Positions 34,024 through 43,040 of a DNA stretch of 64,000 bases are shown here, piece after piece. The notes under the pieces were generated by a model. That model did no database searches, had not been told where the DNA came from, and saw only the letters and a list, made by a program, of their open reading frames with translations. The number at the start of each line of letters is the position of its first letter. Position 1 is the stretch's first letter. Source of the stretch: CAZTPC01 sp964615565 (GTDB lineage: Bacteria > Patescibacteriota > Saccharimonadia > Saccharimonadales > AWTP1-31); contig CAZTPC010000003.1 in NCBI GenBank assembly GCA_964615565.1, forward strand, positions 1 to 64,000. Direction: 5' to 3'. A program made the translations under genes and the position numbers.

Positions 34024-34725
34024 TTACTCAGTTGTGTTATAGGTTGCAAGAGCAGCTTCGGCGGCTTTTTGCTGACCGGCTTGTTTACTTGGGCCAGTTC
34101 CCTGACCTTTGAGCTTACCAGCCACAAAAACACCTACCGTAAAGACTTTGTCGTGATCCGGGCCTTCTTCACTCAAGACCTTGTATACAGGAGTAGCGCC
34201 GTCGCGACTCTGAGCGGCCTCTTGGAAATGAGACTTTGGATCCATCCATGAACCTGTGGCTAGAATTTCGTCAAAAGTACAAATGAGGCTGTCGTGGATG
34301 AATTTGCTTGCAGCGTCATAACCTTGATCTAGGTATATAGCACCAACAACCGCTTCGTAGCAGTTTGCTAAAATCTGAGCACGTGCACGGTCGGTACCGC
34401 GCTTTTCGCCCCGGCTAAGACGCAGTAATGGCTCGAAGTCGTGCTTTGAGGCGGCAGCACTAATGCTCTCGGTGCGAACGAGTGCACTGCGCCAGTTGGT
34501 CAGTACGCCCTCTGGGTCTTTGTAGTTTCCGTACAAATAGCTGGTAACTACTAGTTCGAGCACGGCATCGCCAAGAAATTCGAGGCGTTCGTTGTGCTCG
34601 CTAGCGGTTTTACGGTGTTCGTTAACATACGAACGGTGCGTAAACGCCGTTACGAGTAGTTGGGTGTCCGAGAAAGTTACGTGTAGTTTATCGGTCGCGA
34701 AGGTCTTGTATGCAGAAAAATCCAT
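34024..34725 (-). CDS. rnc: Ribonuclease III
   Basis: The 233-residue enzyme has the catalytic signature NERLEFLGDAVLEL (residues about 45-58), the second metal site ANCYEAVVGAIYLDQGY, and a C-terminal dsRNA-binding domain (DPKSHFQEAAQ to QQKAAEAAL). It cleaves double-stranded RNA, including rRNA precursors. It is the last gene of the nusB-NUDIX-rnc group, starting 3 nt after the NUDIX stop. Confidence 0.95.
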   Translation of the reverse strand: MDFSAYKTFATDKLHVTFSDTQLLVTAFTHRSYVNEHRKTASEHNERLEFLGDAVLELVVTSYLYGNYKDPEGVLTNWRSALVRTESISAAASKHDFEPLLRLSRGEKRGTDRARAQILANCYEAVVGAIYLDQGYDAASKFIHDSLICTFDEILATGSWMDPKSHFQEAAQSRDGATPVYKVLSEEGPDHDKVFTVGVFVAGKLKGQGTGPSKQAGQQKAAEAALATYNTTE

Positions 34726-34728
34726 AGG

Positions 34729-35340
34729 TTATAGCCCTAGTTTACCATCACGTATCTTCTTAAGTGCCAATAAAATAAGCTTTTGGATATCGTCGTATTC
34801 AATTTTGTCCAAGGCCTCTGAGGCTGGGAACCACTTAATTCCGTTCATCCAGTCTTCTGGAGTAATATCGTTTGTATCACCAAGTGCCTGAATTAGAAAT
34901 ATTTCCGTGGTCATAAGTACAAGACTGTTTGTTCGGCGGTAACGGAAGTTAATCTTACCTAACCAATTAAGTACCCGTACTTTCTTTAACCCAGTTTCTT
35001 CGCCAACTTCGCGCTCTGCGGTCTGTTTTGCTTCTTCGCCCTCTTCGATATGCCCTTTAGGGATAGTCCAGCGATCTTTGGCGTCCTGAATAAGCAAGAT
35101 TTCAATCTCTTGCTTTTCACTACGACGAAATACCACACCGCCTGCGGTAGGCTCACGTACTACTTCGCTAATTGCAGGTCGTCGCTTTACGTACTTCTTA
35201 ATATTCTGAAATGGTCGATTAAATGGACCCTTGGAAACACTCTTGGAAGGACTATTTGTAGTAGCACTGTCTGGAGTGTTAGCAGAATTGTTCGAAGAGT
35301 TATTCTGAGATCGTTTTAATGGGTTACTTGGTCGTTTCAT
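34729..35340 (-). CDS. NUDIX hydrolase with basic N-terminal tail
   Basis: The 203-residue protein has a Ser/Asn/Pro-rich, probably disordered N-terminus (residues 1-55) and a NUDIX domain with the full box GHIEEGEEAKQTAER plus EVGEETGL. The SNTGGVVFRR-type strand (AGGVVFRRSEKQ) and the IPKGHIE context resemble Ap4A/(di)nucleoside polyphosphate hydrolases. It lies between nusB and rnc and overlaps nusB by 4 nt (ATGA), so an RNA-end or nucleotide-housecleaning role is plausible. Confidence 0.88.
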   Translation of the reverse strand: MKRPSNPLKRSQNNSSNNSANTPDSATTNSPSKSVSKGPFNRPFQNIKKYVKRRPAISEVVREPTAGGVVFRRSEKQEIEILLIQDAKDRWTIPKGHIEEGEEAKQTAEREVGEETGLKKVRVLNWLGKINFRYRRTNSLVLMTTEIFLIQALGDTNDITPEDWMNGIKWFPASEALDKIEYDDIQKLILLALKKIRDGKLGL

Positions 35341-35813
35341 GCGTTAGCTTTCTTTAAGTTCAAGCTTTCAGGCAACTGTAGTGTCTTATCTTCGATACTG
35401 CGAAGGATAGTCCCTAGCACACCATTGATAAACTTAGAGCTGTTCTCGCCTCCAAATGCTTTGGATAGCTCAACAGCTTCGTTAATGACTACCTTTGGTG
35501 GCACGTCATCTTCACTAAGCAGTTCGTACAGGCTCAACCTGAGAACCATGCGGTCCATACGGGCAATTTGGGCAATTGGCCATTCCGGCGCAACTGGCTG
35601 TAGGACTGCGTCTAGATCTTCGTAGAGTTTAGCAACTCCTTCGGAAAGACGCTTAATAAAATCAGTGTCATCTACGGTTTCGGCGTAACGGCGAACATTA
35701 CGCTCTAGAATTTCGACAAGATCAACATTTTCATCCCCACAATCGCGGCGAAAGTCATACTCATAAAGAGTCTGGAGTGCCAGGATACGACCGAGGTGAC
35801 GGTTTGATGCCAT
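35337..35813 (-). CDS. nusB: Transcription antitermination factor NusB
   Basis: The 158-residue all-helical protein begins RHLGRILALQTLYEYDF and ends with the PPKVVINEAVELSKAFGGENSSKFINGVLG region in consecutive segments, which is diagnostic for NusB. With NusE it binds boxA RNA for rRNA antitermination. It is followed without gap by a NUDIX gene and rnc, linking rRNA transcription to processing. AGGA lies 8 nt before the start, and the leader contains a perfect 8-bp inverted repeat. Confidence 0.9.
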   Translation of the reverse strand: MASNRHLGRILALQTLYEYDFRRDCGDENVDLVEILERNVRRYAETVDDTDFIKRLSEGVAKLYEDLDAVLQPVAPEWPIAQIARMDRMVLRLSLYELLSEDDVPPKVVINEAVELSKAFGGENSSKFINGVLGTILRSIEDKTLQLPESLNLKKANA

Positions 35814-35831
35814 ATTGTTAAATCCTATCTG

Positions 35832-35851
35832 CTACAGAGCTATCTCTGTAG
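35832..35851. repeat. Inverted repeat in the nusB leader
   Basis: A perfect 8-bp palindromic stem CTACAGAG / CTCTGTAG with a 4-nt loop lies between a TATAAT-like box and the nusB ribosome site. No U-run follows, so it is a candidate operator or mRNA hairpin, not a terminator. Confidence 0.5.
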
Positions 35852-35886
35852 ACATAACCATTATAACCCAGATTAAATGTCCGAGA

Positions 35887-36036
35887 CTATTTACTTAGTG
35901 TCTTGCCGCTCTCACGGCGAGTAGTAAAGATCTTTACCGGTGATTTACCGTTAACGACGCGTGCTAGTTTAAGAACTAGGTGGCTTCGTCGTGTGCCGGT
36001 TCGTCGGGGACTGGTTCGCTTCTTTGGTTTTCCCAT
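35887..36036 (-). CDS. rpmF: Large ribosomal subunit protein bL32
   Basis: This 49-residue, strongly basic protein begins MGKPKKRTSPRRTGTRRSH, matching the bL32 N-terminal pattern (PKRRTSxxRxxxRRSH). The C-terminal half lacks the CxxC zinc pair found in some bL32 proteins. AGGAG is about 11 nt before the ATG. It lies immediately upstream of nusB on the same strand. Confidence 0.85.
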   Translation of the reverse strand: MGKPKKRTSPRRTGTRRSHLVLKLARVVNGKSPVKIFTTRRESGKTLSK

Positions 36037-36149
36037 AGAAAAACAGAACTCCTGTTAGATTAGTTAATAAGTTATGCTCAAGTATACTCTATTTCACCCC
36101 TATAAACAAGCTTCACTAGTTACTAGTCAGTTCTTTGTAAAAAACGACG

Positions 36150-36178
36150 TTGACGGGTTGTTTTTATTTGGGTAGCCT
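36150..36178 (+). promoter_or_regulatory. Promoter of the 36185 gene
   Basis: TTGACG (36150-36155), exactly 17 nt, then TAGCCT (36173-36178), and the ATG follows after 6 nt. This indicates a leaderless transcript. Confidence 0.5.
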
Positions 36179-36184
36179 GGCTAC

Positions 36185-36685
36185 ATGCCAAGTAAGTCCG
36201 AGCTCGAGAGTTTAGGCACACCGCTGGAGAGTCCGAGAATGCCTACGCTTGTTAAGATTGGTCAGTGGTATGCGTACAGACATAACAGGACTATGCCCGC
36301 CAAAGCCACACCAGAAGATTACCGCAACTGGCATTGGCAAGGCGTGCGCGCAATCGCTAAATATTCGGCGATCATTGCATTATCCTTAACAACTGTCGTA
36401 CTACCTTTACGCTGCGCAATGAATAGGGCCAAAGAGGAGTGCAAAGATTACACAATGCTCGACTTCGGAGAAACATCAGAGCAGGCATTTAGCCACACTG
36501 AGGACATACTAGTAACCCCCAAAGGCTACAAGATAAACGAGCTCTACAATGTCTTCGACGAAGGCGGAACGATACATACTTGCGTGTACGACACTATACA
36601 GAAGTTAGACAGCGTTGCAGCCGACTTCCGTACCGCAAGCGGCGATTACGACACTACTGCAGCAACAACTACACTACCAAGTTGA
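36185..36685 (+). CDS. Hypothetical single-span membrane protein
   Basis: The 166-residue protein has a cytoplasmic basic N-terminus with WYAYRHNRTMP, one membrane helix (about residues 60-78, YSAIIALSLTTVVLPL) and an outside domain with two or three Cys (C80, C86, C139). No known family. The start follows a -35/-10 promoter directly. It overlaps leuS tail-to-tail by 17 nt. Confidence 0.55.
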   Translation: MPSKSELESLGTPLESPRMPTLVKIGQWYAYRHNRTMPAKATPEDYRNWHWQGVRAIAKYSAIIALSLTTVVLPLRCAMNRAKEECKDYTMLDFGETSEQAFSHTEDILVTPKGYKINELYNVFDEGGTIHTCVYDTIQKLDSVAADFRTASGDYDTTAATTTLPS

Positions 36686-39557
36686 CTAGTTTACCTGGGA
36701 CAAAGATTTCTTTCTTGATTTCTTTTCCATCCAGGAAAGTAGCTACATGTTCATCCGACTTGGCAGCCGTAATAGCGTCTTCTTTACTAATGTCAGCTGC
36801 CACTTGCAGCTGAGCGCGTACCTTGCCGTTTACTTGGACTACAAGGGTAATTGTTTCATCAATCAGGTATTGATCTTCCCAAACTGGCCAGTGGTCTCGG
36901 TGGATTGAATCACTGTGACCCATCTGCTGCCATAGCTCATCGCTAATGTGCGGCGCGAATGGTGCAATCATCATAGTTACGAACTCGAGAGCCTGCTTCC
37001 ATGCGTCTGAAGTACCAAACGGTAACTCAGTCTTAGCTAGGTAGAGCTTGTTTACGGCCTCCATACTTGCAGCAATAGCAGTATTGAAGCGGTTCTCTTC
37101 GATGTCTTCGGTAACCTTTCGAGCAGCTTTGTGGACAATTCCAAGCAGTTGCTTGGTTTGTGAATTTGATAGCTCTACAGGCTCGGACTCGTTGTATTCT
37201 TGGGTAATATTCCAAAGTCGTGACAAGAATCGGTGAGCACCAGGTACACCTTGTTCATCCCATCGGGCACCAAACTCTAGTGGAGCGGCAAACATTAGGT
37301 AAGTGCGTAATGCATCAGCACCGTAACCCTGCTCGATAATCTTGAGAGGGTCCGGACCGTTACCTAAAGTCTTACTAAAAGCGCTACCGTCCGCTGCGGT
37401 GACCTTACCGTTGTATAGCATTTGCTTAAACGGTTCTGGATTATTAAGTAAACCAATCTTAGTAAAGAAGCGGGTGAGGAAGCGAGCGTAGAGCAAGTGA
37501 GCAGTGGCGTGATCGGCGCCGTTATAGAAGTCGACAGCCATCCACTTATTTGCTATCTCTGTGTCGAAAACTTTTGAAGAGTCGTGAGGCGCTAAGTAAC
37601 GTAGCATATACCACGCACTATCTACATAGGTATCCATGGTGTCGGTTTCTCTTTCGGCTGGGCCATCACAATTCGGACAAGTAGTCACTAACCAGTCTTT
37701 GGCTCGCGCTAAAGCACTACGACCATCACCACTTGGCTTAAAGTCGACCAGTTCCGGGAGAACTACTGGCAGATGTTCCTCGCCAAGCACAACCGGGCCA
37801 CAATCAGGGCAGTTAACTACAGGGATTGGAGCTCCCCAGTAACGCTGACGACTGATACTCCAGTCGCGCATGCGATAGTTAATACGAACCGTAGCCAACT
37901 TCTTTTTTTCTAGATCGGCGACTATTTTCTCGCGTGCATCCGAGGTGCTCATGCGATTGTATTCACCCGATTCAATGAGTCGTCCTTCGCCACCATAGAC
38001 GTAATCGCCTTCATTTACCCATTTAACGATATACTCAAGACCGCCTACGGGGCCAAGCTTGGCTAGATCCTGTTTATCCACCCAGACAAGCTCGAAATCT
38101 TCGTGTGATTCACGCTTAGTATCGACAGTTTTGTCAGACTTTAGTTCGAACTGCAGTACATCAACACGAATGTCGCGGTTCACGTCTTTGTGGGCGGCAT
38201 AGAATACTGAATTAAGTGCAAACGGCATACGGCCAGTGAATTCTAGATCTACCAGTCCGGTTTCTTCACGGATTTCACGAAGTGCAGCGTCGACAAGGTC
38301 TTCACCCTCGTCGATACCACCCATTACCAAAGTCTGCCAATCGTGTTTGCGCCATTTAAGCGTAGCGTATTTACCTTCTTTATTCTTAATCACGCAGATA
38401 GCGGTGTTGCGTTCGGTGTTCTTCTTGCCTTCCTTCGGCGGATTGTCATCATCAAAAGTGTAGGCCTCGACAACTTCGATAATAGGCAGTTCAAACTTCT
38501 TGGCGAACTGAAAGTCACGATCATCATGACCAGGTACAGCCATGATGGCACCCGTGCCGTATCCGGATAGGACATAGTCAGCAATATAGATAGGAATTTC
38601 CTCGTTATTTACGGGGTTAATCGCGTAGGAGCCAATAAATACACCGGTCTTCTCTTTACTTGCCTGGCGCTCAACTTCGGTTTTTTTGGCAGTTTCTTTA
38701 ACATAAGCCTCAACTTCATCCTTTTTGTCAGCTGCAGATAACTCTTTAACAAGAGAGTGGTCTGGAGCTAAGACCATGAAAGTAACGCCAAACAAGGTGT
38801 CTGGCCGAGTAGTAAACACTGTAAGCGATTCTTTAGATCCCTTAATTGCAAATTGCACTTCGGCGCCCTGGCTGCGGCCGATCCAGTTCTTCTGAGCTAA
38901 CTTGACACTCTCAGTCCAGTCAAGCTCGTCGGTTGCCTCGAGTAATTCGTCTGCGTAATCTGTAATTTTGAAGAACCACTGTTTGACTTCTTTCTTCTCT
39001 ACCTGCAGGTCATCTTTACCGTCATGACGCCAGCATTTGCCATCGATAACTTGCTCGTTTGCGAGTACTGTCTGACATTTGGTACACCACCACTGCCAGC
39101 GACTATCTTGATAAGCAAGCCCATTCTCATGCATCTTGGTAAAGATCCACTGCGTCCATTTGTAGTACTCTGGCTCACAGGTATTGATCTCTTTCTTCCA
39201 GTCGTCACTCCAACCCATGGCGCGGTATTTTATACGGTAGTCGGGGATAAGAACCCCCATACTCTCCTGGGGAGAAACACCGGCCTTGATGGCATAGTTT
39301 TCTGCTGGCAACCCAAATGAGTCCCAACCAACTGGATGATAGGCTTCGTAACCTTGTTGTCGCTTAAATCGTGACTTAATATCACTGATTGTAAAGTTCA
39401 TGGCATGCCCAACGTGCAAGTTGCCACTTGGGTAGTTAAACATCCCAAAAGCAAGATGTTTTGGCTTATCGCTAGTAAGATCGGCCGTATAGACGTCTGT
39501 CTCTTGCCATATCTTTTGCCACTTTGGTTCAATCTCTTTTGGGTTATAGCGCTTCAT
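36669..39557 (-). CDS. leuS: Leucyl-tRNA synthetase with a NUDIX domain inserted in the editing domain
   Basis: The 962-residue class I synthetase charges tRNA-Leu. It has the HIGH-type motif HVGH (residues 48-51), a zinc-type CTKC...C cluster, the editing-domain GTGAIMAVPGHDDRD segment, HATAHLLYARF and an anticodon-binding C-terminus. Two oddities stand out. About 150 residues (roughly 365-515) form a complete NUDIX hydrolase with the box GGIDEGEDLVDAALREI plus REETGL at 413-435. The KMSKS loop reads DGSAFSKTLGNG, keeping only the second Lys. Typical LeuRS is 800-880 residues, so the insertion explains the length. A TATAAT box lies 8 nt before the start. Confidence 0.95.
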   Translation of the reverse strand: MKRYNPKEIEPKWQKIWQETDVYTADLTSDKPKHLAFGMFNYPSGNLHVGHAMNFTISDIKSRFKRQQGYEAYHPVGWDSFGLPAENYAIKAGVSPQESMGVLIPDYRIKYRAMGWSDDWKKEINTCEPEYYKWTQWIFTKMHENGLAYQDSRWQWWCTKCQTVLANEQVIDGKCWRHDGKDDLQVEKKEVKQWFFKITDYADELLEATDELDWTESVKLAQKNWIGRSQGAEVQFAIKGSKESLTVFTTRPDTLFGVTFMVLAPDHSLVKELSAADKKDEVEAYVKETAKKTEVERQASKEKTGVFIGSYAINPVNNEEIPIYIADYVLSGYGTGAIMAVPGHDDRDFQFAKKFELPIIEVVEAYTFDDDNPPKEGKKNTERNTAICVIKNKEGKYATLKWRKHDWQTLVMGGIDEGEDLVDAALREIREETGLVDLEFTGRMPFALNSVFYAAHKDVNRDIRVDVLQFELKSDKTVDTKRESHEDFELVWVDKQDLAKLGPVGGLEYIVKWVNEGDYVYGGEGRLIESGEYNRMSTSDAREKIVADLEKKKLATVRINYRMRDWSISRQRYWGAPIPVVNCPDCGPVVLGEEHLPVVLPELVDFKPSGDGRSALARAKDWLVTTCPNCDGPAERETDTMDTYVDSAWYMLRYLAPHDSSKVFDTEIANKWMAVDFYNGADHATAHLLYARFLTRFFTKIGLLNNPEPFKQMLYNGKVTAADGSAFSKTLGNGPDPLKIIEQGYGADALRTYLMFAAPLEFGARWDEQGVPGAHRFLSRLWNITQEYNESEPVELSNSQTKQLLGIVHKAARKVTEDIEENRFNTAIAASMEAVNKLYLAKTELPFGTSDAWKQALEFVTMMIAPFAPHISDELWQQMGHSDSIHRDHWPVWEDQYLIDETITLVVQVNGKVRAQLQVAADISKEDAITAAKSDEHVATFLDGKEIKKEIFVPGKLVNLVV

Positions 39558-39577
39558 AAGGGGTAATTATACCAGCT

Positions 39578-40345
39578 CTAAGCTGTTAGAGCGAAGTAGT
39601 CTGGATTAGGTGCCATGTGCAACACCGAATACGGTTTGCCAGGAAACTCAAGGACTACATTGAGCAATCCTTGGTCATGCAATATCCGAGCAGCATCGAG
39701 CGCAGCCTCCATGATTCGCTGGTCGTATTCGTCTGCATATTTGCCAACAAACGTTTGCTCAAGGTAACCATCGCGGCTAATACGTTGTCTCATAGATTCA
39801 CCCGCATTAATCCTGTCTTGCCTTGCACCCGGATCGGTACACGAAACCCAACTTCCGTCAGGTTGTTGTACGTAATAACCGGAGTCATCAAAGTCAAAAG
39901 CTACACCGGCCATGTGCTTACTCTTAGGAGAGGCGAACCGCCCTTGCCGAACGAGTTCATTCTGATAATCCTCCGATCGCGTCATAGAAGTCATAGCCAA
40001 ACGCAGTTCAGGCCTATCGATCCCATACTCTTCGGTTAGGACTTTTCTCCACAATCTCCCGTAGTCGTGTGCTGCGACCACGGAATGGAGCGCTAGGACT
40101 GGCCAGCAGCCTGGATACTCCAGATCAAACCGTGGGAGTCGTCGAATATTGTCATCGTTAACAAACTCCACTAATTCATCGTTAAAGATTGCAGTTGCAA
40201 TATCGTATGGAGTCCGATACTTTACTGCGCCTTCGTACCACTCGGTTTCTCGAGCAAGTGCGTCAACTAACTCCTGGTTATTAGCTGCCTGACCAAGAGG
40301 TGCGATACTGGCGAATAGTTCAATCTCTGCTGTGGCAGTGGGCAT
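39578..40345 (-). CDS. M15-like (VanY-type) peptidase
   Basis: The 255-residue protein carries SKHMAGVAFDFD, matching the SxHxxGxAxD zinc motif of D-Ala-D-Ala carboxypeptidases and endopeptidases, preceded by MTSMTRSEDYQ and followed by VLEFPGKPYSVLHMAP with the catalytic Glu and third His. No signal peptide is evident. It starts one base after the ddl stop, so the two are co-translated. It probably trims or recycles D-Ala-D-Ala peptides. It also resembles the DUF5715 family. Confidence 0.7.
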   Translation of the reverse strand: MPTATAEIELFASIAPLGQAANNQELVDALARETEWYEGAVKYRTPYDIATAIFNDELVEFVNDDNIRRLPRFDLEYPGCWPVLALHSVVAAHDYGRLWRKVLTEEYGIDRPELRLAMTSMTRSEDYQNELVRQGRFASPKSKHMAGVAFDFDDSGYYVQQPDGSWVSCTDPGARQDRINAGESMRQRISRDGYLEQTFVGKYADEYDQRIMEAALDAARILHDQGLLNVVLEFPGKPYSVLHMAPNPDYFALTA

Positions 40346-40346
40346 A

Positions 40347-41522
40347 TTAAAACTGTTTTAGGAAGTTTGTAGAAAAGGAAGTCTGTCGGGCTGAATCGCG
40401 GGTGTGCCGGGCAATACCAAAGTCGATCATCTTATCGACCAGATCAACGGCAGAATACCCTTTAGCTCTCCAGTTATGCGCGTACAAGCTACCTGGTAAT
40501 GGGTTAACTTCGTTGAACATAACCTTCTTGGTTTTGCCGTCGATAAGCATATCGACACGAGCCATACCTTCGGCACCAATTGCTTTATAGACAGCAAGCC
40601 CCATTTGTTCGGCCTTATCGTATACGTCTTTCGGTAGCTCCGCTGGGATCTTGCTATAGCCCTGGGCACCTTGTTTGGCACCGGCGGACATTTTCTTGCC
40701 ACCTTTCTTGCCACCGTTACCCATATACTTGGTCTCGAAGTCAAAGAAATCATCAGCGTTGAGGAGTGGTTGTTCTAGATATGCTGGGATTGGCTGCTCG
40801 TTGCCGATAATTGGCAGCGTAACTTCAATAAGGTTTGGTACTGCCTCTTCTACAATAACCTTGTTGTCATAGTGAGCGGCGACTTCGAGGGCGTTATTAA
40901 GATTCTCTGGCTTATCTACTTTAGTAATACCAATACTCGAGCCTAGTCGTGCTGGCTTAACAAATAATGGGTACGTAAGGGTATTAATCCGCTTTATTAC
41001 TTCGGAGTGCTTCTGAAGAAGCTCATGTGAATAGAACCAAACCCAGGGTGTGGTTGCTATGCCTTCGCTAGCTGTAACTTGCTTACAAAGTACCTTATCC
41101 ATGGCAACCGCACTGGCGGCGACACCACATCCAACATATGGCACATTAGCCATCTCGAAGATGCCCATTAGTTCACCATCTTCACCATGTGTGCCGTGCA
41201 TAGCAGTAAAAGCAATATCAATCTTCTTGTACTGCTTACGCCCAGCAAATTGGCTGGACTTCACAAGTGTTAGCCCATTATCGAACAGAATGTGTGTCTT
41301 AGGTGCTTTGGTCATAAAGTCTTCTATCTCACCAGATTGAAACAGACTAATATCTTTGAGTTTTTGATCCCAAAACCAAGAGCCGTCTTTTGCAATGTAG
41401 ACCGGTTCTACATGATATTTCTTGCTTAGCTCAAGCGGCTTAATGATGCTGGCTATTGCCGTAACAATAGACACATCGTGTTCGGCCGAGCGGCCTCCAA
41501 AAAATACTGCAACTGTCTTCAT
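40347..41522 (-). CDS. ddl: D-alanine--D-alanine ligase
   Basis: The 391-residue ATP-grasp enzyme has VAVFFGGRSAEHDVSIVTA at the N-terminus, the central TAMHGTHGEDGELMG, ATP-binding FVKPARLGSSIGI and a metal-binding FNEVNPLPG. It makes D-Ala-D-Ala for peptidoglycan. It is longer than E. coli Ddl (306) because of a Gly/Lys-rich insertion (NGGKKGGKKMSAGAKQG), a loop that looks disordered. Specificity for D-Ala versus D-Lac is not certain from sequence. AGGAG lies 5 nt before the ATG; it is downstream of murF. Confidence 0.9.
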   Translation of the reverse strand: MKTVAVFFGGRSAEHDVSIVTAIASIIKPLELSKKYHVEPVYIAKDGSWFWDQKLKDISLFQSGEIEDFMTKAPKTHILFDNGLTLVKSSQFAGRKQYKKIDIAFTAMHGTHGEDGELMGIFEMANVPYVGCGVAASAVAMDKVLCKQVTASEGIATTPWVWFYSHELLQKHSEVIKRINTLTYPLFVKPARLGSSIGITKVDKPENLNNALEVAAHYDNKVIVEEAVPNLIEVTLPIIGNEQPIPAYLEQPLLNADDFFDFETKYMGNGGKKGGKKMSAGAKQGAQGYSKIPAELPKDVYDKAEQMGLAVYKAIGAEGMARVDMLIDGKTKKVMFNEVNPLPGSLYAHNWRAKGYSAVDLVDKMIDFGIARHTRDSARQTSFSTNFLKQF

Positions 41523-41597
41523 ACAACTCCTTATTTGGGACGTTAATACACTGAGTATAGCATCGTCATTACAATTAGTACATACAATTAATGCAGT

Positions 41598-43040
41598 TTA
41601 ATTGTAATTGTCCGTCCAGTCGTTCTGCATCAGCAGTACGTCACCAACAGCAATAACCTGACTCATGTTAGTGTAAAAGTTCAGTGGATCGTCTTCAATA
41701 ATTAGTTCGCCTTTGTAGGCGTGTTGGTCCATACCGGTCTGAATCCAATCGGTGACGGAGTTCTTCATGAGTACAACCTTGTCAGGGTTAGCTTGGGCGA
41801 TTAAGCGACCGACTTCTTTGTGCACTCGTTCTGACTCCGTACCTTGGTCTACCAGACCTGGCGTGACATAGATCTTCCGTTTAGCCTTGAGTTCAGTTAA
41901 TAGCGCTAGGCCGGCACGTAGCCCCTCGAGATTGCCGTTGTAACTGTCGTCAATAATCCAACCGCCGGCTAGCATGCGAGGCTGCATACGGTGCTCAAAT
42001 GGCTTAGTATTGGCAACGCCAGCTTTGATCTGCTCATCTGTAAGTCCAGCGTCGGCGGCAATTGCAACTACCATGGCCAACGTGCCGACAAGATGACGGC
42101 CAACAAGCTGCGTTTTTAGGGACAACTTTCGTTTTCCATGCGTCATAGTAAATGACATACCATCAACTTCAACCTTGATGCGACTTACCTTCCAGCCAAG
42201 CACACCATCAATGTTGTAAGAAATAAATGAACGATTAATGTAGGCTAACGCATCCGGGGATTCCTGGTTAACAAACACCTGTTTTACGGTCTTGCCGTCA
42301 GCTACAGAGAAAATGTCCTTGGCAGCTTGGTCGAGCGATTTGTATTTGTCTAGGTGAGCTGGAGCAATACCAGTTATAACTGCAATATCCGGCTCAGTAG
42401 TTGCAGTAAATCTTGCCACGTCACCTGGCTCACCCTCGCCGTATTCAATTACCACCACCTCTTCGTTGCCGGACAGCTTACGAGCAAATGCTGCATGCGA
42501 GCTGGCCACGTTCTTGTTTGCTGGCGTAGCAGCAACCTTCTTACCCTCGGAAAGCACAGTAAGTAGCAGCTCTTTTGCCGTAGTCTTGCCATAGCTACCT
42601 GCTACAGCAATAACGATCCCAGGGTGTTCTTTAAAGATCTTGCCTGAGGCCTTAATGAGCTTCTTTTGTTTTGGTGCAACAATGAGTTTTCGAGCGAAGA
42701 TCATAGGGAGCAAAATCACATGACCCCAGATAATTGGGTAGCTTAAGAACACAAATCCTGCGATAAGCAGTTGTTGGTTAGAGCTGTTTTGCCATCCGTT
42801 ATAAGCTAAGAAACCTGCAAGGATAATCTGTAGTGCAATACCGATTCGAAGTGCTAATAACAATAATCGCGCAGCTTTGGTTAACTCAAGCGTGCGGCGC
42901 TTTGCGACAGACTTATACCTAAAGTCGAGTGCTCGCCAGTACCAACCTAGGTATGCTTTTGTGTCGTACTCAGTAGACTGGAGCATATATATAAGAGACT
43001 TGGCATAGCTGGGTGCAAACGGAGTTAGTAAACCAAACAC
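41598..43040 (-). CDS. murF: MurF-like Mur ligase with N-terminal membrane segment
   Basis: The 480-residue protein has a Mur-ligase core with P-loop AVAGSYGKTTAKE (about residues 145-157), NKNVASSHAAFA, GIAPAHLDKYKS, a domain 3 with FEHRMQPR, and DDSYNGN. These mark MurF or a close amide ligase. The normal MurF N-terminal UDP-binding domain is missing. Residues 1-135 hold two or three hydrophobic helices, so the enzyme is probably membrane-tethered. GTG start with AAGGAG 8 nt upstream, inside the end of the hydrolase gene. Confidence 0.85.
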   Translation of the reverse strand: MFGLLTPFAPSYAKSLIYMLQSTEYDTKAYLGWYWRALDFRYKSVAKRRTLELTKAARLLLLALRIGIALQIILAGFLAYNGWQNSSNQQLLIAGFVFLSYPIIWGHVILLPMIFARKLIVAPKQKKLIKASGKIFKEHPGIVIAVAGSYGKTTAKELLLTVLSEGKKVAATPANKNVASSHAAFARKLSGNEEVVVIEYGEGEPGDVARFTATTEPDIAVITGIAPAHLDKYKSLDQAAKDIFSVADGKTVKQVFVNQESPDALAYINRSFISYNIDGVLGWKVSRIKVEVDGMSFTMTHGKRKLSLKTQLVGRHLVGTLAMVVAIAADAGLTDEQIKAGVANTKPFEHRMQPRMLAGGWIIDDSYNGNLEGLRAGLALLTELKAKRKIYVTPGLVDQGTESERVHKEVGRLIAQANPDKVVLMKNSVTDWIQTGMDQHAYKGELIIEDDPLNFYTNMSQVIAVGDVLLMQNDWTDNYN

